From contig CAXXQT010000002.1 in the NCBI GenBank assembly GCA_963674575.2, positions 558,001 to 622,000 of the forward strand: a stretch of DNA of 64,000 bases, given 5' to 3'. Source of the DNA: JAAYAY01 sp963674575. GTDB lineage: Bacteria > Planctomycetota > Planctomycetia > Pirellulales > Thermoguttaceae. Every line of letters starts with the position of its first letter. Position 1 is the stretch's first letter. The position numbers and the translations under genes were made by a program. Shown one piece after another: positions 1-7,841 of this stretch. The notes below the pieces were generated by a model that was not told where the DNA came from, searched no databases, and was given only the letters and a program-made list of their open reading frames with translations.

Positions 1-2
1 TG

Positions 3-3000
3 ATTCCCGGGGACGTGGCTCTCGGCAGCGTGGGCCGATTGCAGATCGACGGGGTCGCTTCGGACGGACGCCGCTACAACCTGCTTGAGTCTTCACGACT
101 GGACCTGACGGTTGAGCCTCCCTACGTAGGCAGGCCGCACGGCACGACGCTTCAAGCCGACCAATTGGGCAGGGCGCAACTCCGGGCCGAATTCGGTTCG
201 CTCTCGGGCGCGGGAGACTTTGAGGTTGTGTCCAATCTTGGAATCGACTCGCTGGTGGTTGCTCCCGAGTCGTACTCGATCGCCGTGGGTGAAATCGCCG
301 ACCTGAGCATCGCCTCGCCCAGGCGAGACCGGATCGATCTGGCCAGTTCGGATCCTGCCGTGCTCCAGGTGACGGCGGCGGGCCGATTGATTGGGCGAGC
401 GGAAGGATCGGCTGAGGTCACCGTGAGGCAGGGCGGCCAGTCGCAAACGGTTCGTGTTTCGGTTCACAATGAAAACGTCCGGGCGATCGAGATTTCGCCG
501 TCGCGGCTGGTCGTGCCGGTCGATCATACCCACACGGTCCGGGTTTATGGTCGGCTTGCGGACGGACGACGGATCGAATTGGCTCCGGATGCGATCAAGG
601 CGGAGACGCTCCCTTCGCCGCTTCATGCGGACTTTGATCCACGAGCGGTGACGTTGACAGGACGGCTGCCGACAACAACGGAGTCGCCCCAGCAGCTCAC
701 GTTGCGTTGGGCCGACCTCGACGACACGGCGCCGGTCGAGGTGGTCATTGCGCCGCTACGGTTGGAGCTGACGCCGCACGGCGCGGTGGATCTTCCCCTG
801 GGGCAAATGCTCTCGCTGGAGGCCTGGGCCAACTACGCCGGCGGCTACCGGGTCCAGCTTCTGCCCGAGCGACTTCAATGGAATGCCCAGCCCGAGACCC
901 TCGATCCACCGGGATTGGAACTTCGAGGTCACAAGGTGGCTGCCCTGCAGGAAGGCGCCGGCCCATTGAGCGTGGGGGCGACGTACTTTGAGCGGCCCGG
1001 AGAGAATCGCATCGAGGTGCGGAGCGTGGCCGCCGAAGACGTGACGTTGCGAATGCAGTTGGATCGCACTTTGCGAATTGCGGGCGAGCCCGGCACGATC
1101 CTGCTCGATGGGGTAGGACCTCGCGGCGACGTGGAACTCGTTCCCGAACTGGCCGAGTTCACCAGCAGTGCGGCCGACGTGGTTTCGGCGGAAGGTCATC
1201 TGGGCCGCTTTCTCGCGAAGACGCCCGGCGAGGCCTCGATTCAGGCAAGCCATCCTGCCGCTGCCGAACCGGGGAACATCGACTTGATCGTCGTCGAGCC
1301 GGCGAAGGCCCGACTGGTGCTGGAGCCGTCCTCGGTAGCAATGGCGATCGATGAAGCGGCAGGAATGCGTCTTTTCCTGGAAGGACTTCACAACGACGAG
1401 ATTCAGCGTGCCGAGATGACGGGGCCGGGCATCAGCTACGGGCTGGAACAGCCCGAGGCGGTCTTGTGGCAACCGCCGAACCTGGTCGGCCGCAGCGTTG
1501 CGTCGCCTTTTGAGATTTCGGCTTCGTACCTGCCTTACCTGAGCCGCCCGGCAGCGGCGAAGATCGAGGTGCTTGACGTGGCGGCGCCTTCCGCCCTGCG
1601 GATTGTGCCTGCCGAGGCGGCCCTTGTGCCGGGGGAAGTCCGTTCCCTGAAGGTCGAGGCCCGGTGGCCCGGTTCCGATGCTTGGCGCGAAGTCCGTCCT
1701 GATGTCGCCAACTGGTCGATTCCGGAGGAAGTGCTGTGGACCGATGCGGTTGGCGGGCTGCGCCCGTCGGCCGCCATCCGACCCGAGGCTGCGGGAAGCT
1801 ACGTTGTAAACGCTGCCTTCGGAGGCCAGCAGGCCAGCGTCCGACTCTCCGTTGCCCTGTCGTCACTCGATGCGAGCGATCCGGCCGTGGCCCTTCAATT
1901 GGAACGCGAGCCTCATGGCCGTTACCTGCCGATCGGCCAGAGCCAGCGGTATCGGATCGTGCTTCGCCAGGGTGACAAGCGAAAGATCGCGGGCGACGTT
2001 GTCTGGCCACGCAATTTCGAAAATGACTATATCCGCTGGCAGGCCCCGATTCTCTCGGCCAAACAGGCAGGCTACCAGCAATGGCTCACGGCCAAGGTGG
2101 GCGGCCGGGCGGTGCGTTTCGACGTGCAGACCATCGATCCCATGCAGCCCAGCGCCCTTCCACCACGCCGGCCCGACCAGCCGATCGAGGTTCGGGTGGT
2201 GAGCGACCAGGGCTCCGCGGTTGTGTTTCCCGTCGGCGCTGTGTTCGATGATTTCCGTGTGGAGGCGGAATACGAGGACGGGTTCGTCCGCATGGTTACG
2301 AAGAAAGCGACCATGAGCCTGGCGGGCGGGCAGCTTCGCGGCCCCGTCTCGTTTTCCGACGCCGCCATGATCGGCGTCGCTCCCGGGGCAACCGAGGTGG
2401 AGGCCGAGTTCGACGGGGTGCTCTCCAAGGGGGGCTTGAAGGTTACCGTTTCCGACAAGCTTGATATCGACGAGATCCGGATCACTCCGGAACTGGTGCG
2501 CATCATGCCCGGCGAGGCCGCCGTGCTGGAAGCGATTGGGCTGAAGGGTGGCAAGTCCATCGGGCAGATCACCAAAATGCCCGGCGTTCATTGGACCAGC
2601 AGCAACCCGCAGTCGGTGCAACTGAGCGGCTCGACCGTTTCGGGCCTGGCCCTCGGGCAAAGTGAGGTGACGGCCCAGTACGATGCGATTACCAGCGCCC
2701 CGGCGCAGGTCCAAGTGCTCGAATCGGTTGACGACGCACTCGTTGTCAATCAGGACGCGATCGAAATGATCGTGGGTGAGAGTCGTCGCATCGGGCCCGA
2801 CCTGGGAGTGTTCCGCGGCGATGTGGACTTCAGCCGTTCGGCCCAGGTCACTTCCGCCTTGCCCGGTGTGGTCCGCTACGATCCCTTGACACACAGTCTG
2901 ATTGGCGTAGCTCCTGGTTCGTCGGGCGTCACCTTTGCCTGGGGCGATAAGCTGGCCACGACGATGGTCCGCGTTCTGCCGGCCGGGGTGCTCGACGGGC

Positions 3001-5057
3001 GGATCGTCGTGGAACCGTCCAGCGGCGTTCTCTCGCCGGGGCAGGCCCTCGAGCTGCGCGTCTACGTGGTCACCAGCGACGGGCGGCGGATCGATCGGAC
3101 CACGTCGGCCGTGCTTGCCAGTTCGGATCCGGCGGCCGTGTCGATCCAGGGCAACCTTGCCTGCGCACGAACCGCGGGCTCGGCCGAGATCACGGCCCAG
3201 TTGCCGGAGTCGGCAACGCCGGGTCGTGCCCTCGTGACCGTCAACAACACACAGATCACCGAGCTCATCGTCGATCCGTCGCAACTTTTCGTGTCCGTCG
3301 GAGAGATCGCCCGCCTGCGGGTGTTGGGGCGGAGCGAAGCGGGGACCTACCTGCTCTATCAAGATCCGAATTTGCAGTTCTCGGCCACCGGTTCCAATCC
3401 CGGGGCGGTGCGGGTGGTCGGCGCCGACGTTCAGGGCATCGCGCCCGGGCAGGCCGACGTGGCTGTCAGCTACCAGAACCGGCTGGCTGCCACGGTGTCT
3501 GTGACGGTTTCCGATGATCCCTGGCACGGGCTGGTTCTGGACCCGATTCGCGCCACCGTTCATCCGGGGCAGGGAATCGTCTACCAGGCGTCGGCCCTCC
3601 GTGGCGGTCGGCGATTGGTTGTGACGGAGGCGGATGGGCTGCGGCTCACGAGTTCCGATCCCACCGTGGCCCTGCCCGTGGGAGGCATGGCGGTCGAAGG
3701 CGCCGACCTGGGTCGTGCGGCCGTGATCGCGCAACTTGGTACCCAGACAGCCGAAGCCGCCCTCGACGTGGTCGCCGGCACGGGAGCGGTCGGAAGTATC
3801 GTGTCGGGAGACACAACGGTCTTCGGCCCGGGCTACGGCTATTACGGCTCCGACTACGTGGTTCGTGAAGGCTCCCGCTATATCATCGACGGCGAGACGC
3901 ACGCTGCCACGCGCCAGATCGGTACGGGCACGGCCCTGCGGTTCTCTCCCGATGTTCTACGGATCAACGCGAGTTCACCGGGCACGTTTGTTCGAGTCCT
4001 GGAAGTGTTTCCCGACGGCTACACGCAGGACGTGAGCAACGATCCGGCCCTGGAACTGACCCCGCCGACCGATCTGGTTCGGTTGGAGAAAAGGTCTGCC
4101 GGGCTGGTGTTGCGGCCGTTGCGAGCCGGTGAGGCCCGCATGGGAGCGCGGTTGGGCAACCTGGTCGCGCTGCCCGAGCTTTTGATTCAAGTGGGCGACT
4201 ACGGCACAGTAGGCGGACGACTGGGCGTGTATCCGCCGACCCTGGAACTGACGGCCGGCGAAGTGGGACGCTTTGCCACGGTTCAGGTAGAACCGGGGGC
4301 CGGCCAGGCGCCGTTCCCGGTGAACTATGCGATTGAACTGCCCGCGGGCCAGGGCGTGGTGGACGCCACGCCGGACGGGCAGCTTCGCGGGCTGTCGGAC
4401 GGCACCGTTCGGGTCACCATTCGCGCCCGGGCTCCCGGCGCCGCCCACGATGGGATTTCGGCGGTGGCGAACGTCCGCGTCCATTCGATGAGTCTCTCGA
4501 TCGAACCGGCCGAGGTGTCGCTCAAGGTCGGAGACGTCACGCCCACCGTGTCCGTCATGGCCCATGAAACGGGGAGGGCGCCCTATCCGGTGCCTGCCGC
4601 GGTCGAGAGCCTGGATCCGTCGATCCTGACGCCCTCGGGCGGAAGGTTCCTTGCCCAGGGGCTGGGCGGGACGCAGCTTCGAGCGACGTATCGGGGGCGG
4701 GAGGCGTTGGCCAATGTGACGGTGACGGGCGAGCGTTTTCTCGACGTGAAGACGACCTTGGAGAGCGGCCCCGGCGACTTTGCCGTTCGTATCGAGGTAC
4801 TAGCGGCTTCGTCGGAAGGTCCGCTAGAATACCGCGTGTCGGCTGCCGGGCAGGCTTCTCCCGACACGTGGACGGCTGCCCAGCCCTTCGAGGGCCAGCA
4901 GCGCGCCGTCCTCACCAGTTCCAAGATTCCCTATGGGGATCGATCGGCACGCTACAGTCTCATCCTGGAAGCTCGCCCGCAAGGAGGCGGCCGCGTGCAA
5001 CAATATCCGTTCACGTTCCGATTGGAATCGAGGATTGTGGAAGACAGAATCAATTGA
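3..5057 (+). CDS. Giant Ig-like (BIG2-type) repeat protein, 5' end outside window
   Basis: The reading frame is open to the left edge (att ccc ggg gac gtg), so the GTG at 15 is probably an internal valine and the true start lies upstream. At least 1680 residues are visible. They form a chain of roughly 80-90 residue beta-sandwich units. Each carries a BIG2-like signature of the type SSDPAV...G...G.A.VTV, for example near residues 110, 861, 1034, 1122, 1211 and 1530 counted from nt 15. There is no catalytic motif and no transmembrane segment in the visible part. A Tyr/Gly-rich stretch lies near residue 1275. BIG2 domains are typical of extracellular or periplasmic adhesive and structural proteins, so a surface role is inferred. 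The next gene starts 109 bp downstream on the same strand, so the protein may belong to the Srf-like operon. Function otherwise unknown. Confidence 0.85.
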   Translation: MPGDVALGSVGRLQIDGVASDGRRYNLLESSRLDLTVEPPYVGRPHGTTLQADQLGRAQLRAEFGSLSGAGDFEVVSNLGIDSLVVAPESYSIAVGEIADLSIASPRRDRIDLASSDPAVLQVTAAGRLIGRAEGSAEVTVRQGGQSQTVRVSVHNENVRAIEISPSRLVVPVDHTHTVRVYGRLADGRRIELAPDAIKAETLPSPLHADFDPRAVTLTGRLPTTTESPQQLTLRWADLDDTAPVEVVIAPLRLELTPHGAVDLPLGQMLSLEAWANYAGGYRVQLLPERLQWNAQPETLDPPGLELRGHKVAALQEGAGPLSVGATYFERPGENRIEVRSVAAEDVTLRMQLDRTLRIAGEPGTILLDGVGPRGDVELVPELAEFTSSAADVVSAEGHLGRFLAKTPGEASIQASHPAAAEPGNIDLIVVEPAKARLVLEPSSVAMAIDEAAGMRLFLEGLHNDEIQRAEMTGPGISYGLEQPEAVLWQPPNLVGRSVASPFEISASYLPYLSRPAAAKIEVLDVAAPSALRIVPAEAALVPGEVRSLKVEARWPGSDAWREVRPDVANWSIPEEVLWTDAVGGLRPSAAIRPEAAGSYVVNAAFGGQQASVRLSVALSSLDASDPAVALQLEREPHGRYLPIGQSQRYRIVLRQGDKRKIAGDVVWPRNFENDYIRWQAPILSAKQAGYQQWLTAKVGGRAVRFDVQTIDPMQPSALPPRRPDQPIEVRVVSDQGSAVVFPVGAVFDDFRVEAEYEDGFVRMVTKKATMSLAGGQLRGPVSFSDAAMIGVAPGATEVEAEFDGVLSKGGLKVTVSDKLDIDEIRITPELVRIMPGEAAVLEAIGLKGGKSIGQITKMPGVHWTSSNPQSVQLSGSTVSGLALGQSEVTAQYDAITSAPAQVQVLESVDDALVVNQDAIEMIVGESRRIGPDLGVFRGDVDFSRSAQVTSALPGVVRYDPLTHSLIGVAPGSSGVTFAWGDKLATTMVRVLPAGVLDGRIVVEPSSGVLSPGQALELRVYVVTSDGRRIDRTTSAVLASSDPAAVSIQGNLACARTAGSAEITAQLPESATPGRALVTVNNTQITELIVDPSQLFVSVGEIARLRVLGRSEAGTYLLYQDPNLQFSATGSNPGAVRVVGADVQGIAPGQADVAVSYQNRLAATVSVTVSDDPWHGLVLDPIRATVHPGQGIVYQASALRGGRRLVVTEADGLRLTSSDPTVALPVGGMAVEGADLGRAAVIAQLGTQTAEAALDVVAGTGAVGSIVSGDTTVFGPGYGYYGSDYVVREGSRYIIDGETHAATRQIGTGTALRFSPDVLRINASSPGTFVRVLEVFPDGYTQDVSNDPALELTPPTDLVRLEKRSAGLVLRPLRAGEARMGARLGNLVALPELLIQVGDYGTVGGRLGVYPPTLELTAGEVGRFATVQVEPGAGQAPFPVNYAIELPAGQGVVDATPDGQLRGLSDGTVRVTIRARAPGAAHDGISAVANVRVHSMSLSIEPAEVSLKVGDVTPTVSVMAHETGRAPYPVPAAVESLDPSILTPSGGRFLAQGLGGTQLRATYRGREALANVTVTGERFLDVKTTLESGPGDFAVRIEVLAASSEGPLEYRVSAAGQASPDTWTAAQPFEGQQRAVLTSSKIPYGDRSARYSLILEARPQGGGRVQQYPFTFRLESRIVEDRIN

Positions 5058-5166
5058 CATCTGCGGGGTCAACGGGTGAGGCCGACCAGCGAGAAGCCAA
5101 GAAAACGGGTTTCCGTTGTCAGCCCTCGCCGATTGACCATGCAGCCTTGGACAACGGAAGGACCTG

Positions 5167-7749
5167 ATGGGATTTCCCGACGAACGCGACCGTAATCTGA
5201 TCCGCCAGGCGGAGCGGATGGAGGACCTGGCAACCGACCTTTGCGATTGGCTGGCTGAATTCAACGCGGCGCGCCGCGCCGTGGATCTGCTGCCGATCGC
5301 CGAGAGCGACGAGTTTGAAGTTCTCCAGTTGCGCCGCCTGGCCGGGAACCTGTTCACGTCTTCGAAGGTTCCGGTCGCCGCCGCGGTCTACGGGCCGTCG
5401 CAGGTGGGCAAGAGCCTCTTCATGGGGCAGGTGCTGAAGCCGTCGAGCGAAGCGTACAGCCCCCTGGGACGGGACGAGCAGCACGGCGAGCCGGCCTACT
5501 TCAAGGACCTCTCTTTCGATAACGATCTCAATCCCCAGAGCGGCTCGAACGAAGCGACCGCCCTGGTCACCCGTTTCACGACCAAGGACCGCATCGCGGC
5601 CAGCGTGGCCCCCGAGTATCCCGTCATGGTCCGGGCCCTGACCCGCGCGGAGTGGATCCGCGTGCTGGCCCGCGGGTTCCACGTGGAATGTCAGACGCCC
5701 GAGCACTTCTGGCAGCAAACGGAACTGGAGGAACTGTTCGTCGAGTTGGGACGCGAATACGGCACGCGCGACGTGGACCGTAAGTGGCGCATGGATCTGC
5801 TCGACGCCTTTTCCTACATGCGTTCTGTCGATCGGCGAGGCTACCCGGCCAAGGAGGCCGTCCTCAGCGGACTGATGAGTCGCTACCCATTGACGGAGGA
5901 GGGCTACGTTGCCGCCGCGGCACGGCTGTTCTGGAACGATTGGGAATCGCTCACCACTTTATTTGTGCGAATCAACAGTTTTCTGGAGAAGATCCGCCTG
6001 GGCGACCACGATCCGGCCATCCTCACCCACTGGGCCGGCGTGCGATTCCTTCTCGACAGCCAGCGAGCCAAGTTTCACGAGCGGCGGACGTCGAAGTGCT
6101 TCCCTCGCGTCGACTGGAAGGAATTCCACCTCCGCGAGCGCGACGGCTGGTATGTCCTCGAGTATCACCCTGGAAGTACGGACGGCAACGAGGATCAGGA
6201 GACGATCCAGGCGGCCATGCTGGAACTCGTTCTGCCTATCCTTCCCCATCGTCTGAACGACGACTGGCGGAAGGTGATCGAGCAGATGGACTTCCTCGAC
6301 ATCCCGGGCATGCGAGCCGGGCGTCAGGGGGCCGAGCAAGGCAAGCGAACCTCGGCCGAGACGATCGACGAGCAGATGGAAATCGTCAAGCGTGGCAAGG
6401 TGGCCTACCTGTTCGAACGCTACACGGAAGAGCTCCAGATCCAGACCCTGTTCCTTCTCTCGCGAGGCGGCAACCTGGAAGTCACCTCGCAAATGAAGTA
6501 CCACATCGACAAGTGGGGGCGAGCCCGCTACGGCGAGAAGACGTGGCCCAGCAAGGTCCGCGACGAGGTGCCCGCCCTGTTCGTCGGTATGACGGGCATC
6601 GACGAGGAATTCCGCAATCGCGAGGAATACGCGGAAAAAGGCCTGTACGATGCGCGGCTCGGACAACTTGTCGACGCCCTCGGCAACGTCATGAACGACT
6701 TTGGCGGAAAGGGCAAGACCTTCGCCAACACCTACCCCATCCGCTACCCCGGCACGTGGGACACGAACGAGCAGCAGCGGCGGGAATCCGATCCGGAGAA
6801 ATGGGTTCGGGCCAAGAAGGCGTTCCTCGAATCGGAGATGGTCAATGAGTATATGAAGGCCGCCGAACTTCGCTGGGATGCGGCCATGGGCGACGACGAC
6901 GGCGGACTTTCCCTGATCAGCGCCGGCATTCGCTCGGTCACCACGGCCACCGACAAGCAGGATCAACTGCAGCGGGAAATCCTCGACATCAAGAACCGGC
7001 TGCTCCAGCTTTCCCGGGATTGGGTGGTCGATCCCGACGCCAACGTCGATCGTGAGAAACGAATCCGCGCGGCCCGGCGGGTTGTCGACTGGTTGACGGA
7101 GGACGAGCAACAGGCCTACTACCGGGTCCACGCCTTGCAGGAATCGCTGAGCGTCCAGCCGGGCGACGAATTGAGTCTGGCCGACTGCGCCGACATCGTC
7201 AGCAAACGCCACGGCGATCCGCTCCCCCGCAGCCTTCGCCAGTTCATGCACGAATGGGCTACCGTGACCGTGCCCAAGCGTTGGGAAGAGTTCACCTCCG
7301 AAAACGCGGACGGCGGGCCCTGGCTCAACGCCAATGATCTGAACGCTTTCGTTCGTTATCTGCGCGACTACCTCACGTCGTCCGACGTGTTTGATTGTTT
7401 AGCCGAGCGGCTCGGACCGGTGGTCCACCTCAAGACGCGGGACGAAGCGGCTCGCCGCCGGGCTCGGCGGAAATACGTGCAGATCATCATGAACGACTTC
7501 GTCATGAATCCCGGCCCGAGCATGACGCCGATCAAGCCGCCCCAGAAAGAGGTCGACGGTGAGCCTGTCGTCCCCGAGACGGAAGCGGACGCTGAACCGG
7601 CGGATTTTGAACGCTTTGGGCTGATGGCGTCCTTTGTGCAGCGTTGGGTGCAGCGGCTTCCCCAGGCCCTGGCCCTGGGCGCCGGCGAACACGTCCAGAT
7701 TCCCCCGGGGAATGAGGATCTGATCAAGATCTTGGAGCCGTTTGAATAA
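5167..7749 (+). CDS. srfC: SrfC-like P-loop NTPase (putative virulence factor family)
   Basis: An 860-residue soluble protein. A Walker A motif GPSQVGKS is at residues 76-83 and a G3-like DIPG near residue 379 (FLDIPGMRAG), so the fold looks like a large GTPase or dynamin-like NTPase. No signal peptide or membrane span is visible. Length, the early P-loop and the position directly before an SrfB-like gene match the SrfC/Virul_Fac family of the enterobacterial srfABC operon, first named as SsrB-regulated genes of Salmonella. The C-terminal third is helical and charged. The ATG at 5167 lies six bases after a GGAAGG stretch, a plausible ribosome site. It is followed after 92 bp by the srfB-like gene. 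Biochemical activity in planctomycetes is unknown; the family call rests on motifs and synteny, not on an alignment. Confidence 0.72.
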   Translation: MGFPDERDRNLIRQAERMEDLATDLCDWLAEFNAARRAVDLLPIAESDEFEVLQLRRLAGNLFTSSKVPVAAAVYGPSQVGKSLFMGQVLKPSSEAYSPLGRDEQHGEPAYFKDLSFDNDLNPQSGSNEATALVTRFTTKDRIAASVAPEYPVMVRALTRAEWIRVLARGFHVECQTPEHFWQQTELEELFVELGREYGTRDVDRKWRMDLLDAFSYMRSVDRRGYPAKEAVLSGLMSRYPLTEEGYVAAAARLFWNDWESLTTLFVRINSFLEKIRLGDHDPAILTHWAGVRFLLDSQRAKFHERRTSKCFPRVDWKEFHLRERDGWYVLEYHPGSTDGNEDQETIQAAMLELVLPILPHRLNDDWRKVIEQMDFLDIPGMRAGRQGAEQGKRTSAETIDEQMEIVKRGKVAYLFERYTEELQIQTLFLLSRGGNLEVTSQMKYHIDKWGRARYGEKTWPSKVRDEVPALFVGMTGIDEEFRNREEYAEKGLYDARLGQLVDALGNVMNDFGGKGKTFANTYPIRYPGTWDTNEQQRRESDPEKWVRAKKAFLESEMVNEYMKAAELRWDAAMGDDDGGLSLISAGIRSVTTATDKQDQLQREILDIKNRLLQLSRDWVVDPDANVDREKRIRAARRVVDWLTEDEQQAYYRVHALQESLSVQPGDELSLADCADIVSKRHGDPLPRSLRQFMHEWATVTVPKRWEEFTSENADGGPWLNANDLNAFVRYLRDYLTSSDVFDCLAERLGPVVHLKTRDEAARRRARRKYVQIIMNDFVMNPGPSMTPIKPPQKEVDGEPVVPETEADAEPADFERFGLMASFVQRWVQRLPQALALGAGEHVQIPPGNEDLIKILEPFE

Positions 7750-7761
7750 CAATTGACAAGT

Positions 7762-7813
7762 GACAATGGACAATTGACAACGGACGACTGTCAATTCTCA
7801 ACTGTCCATTGTC
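7762..7813. repeat. Inverted repeat between srfC-like and srfB-like genes
   Basis: The 92-bp gap holds two arms, 7762-7779 (GACAATGGACAATTGACA) and 7789-7813, which is its reverse complement with a 7-base bulge. The spacer is 9 bases. It is built from repeated GACAATTG/GACAATGG words. It could fold in mRNA and tune srfB translation, or be a short dispersed palindromic repeat. There is no T-tract, so it is not an obvious terminator. Confidence 0.75.
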
Positions 7814-7841
7814 CGTTGCCCCTGAACCCTGACAACTCCCA

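Noticed and set aside
1863..3902. 679-residue frame on the - strand
   Set aside because: It mirrors the Ig-repeat gene on the + strand; its protein has no domain and is rich in His, Arg and Gly, as is usual for reverse frames of GC-rich genes.
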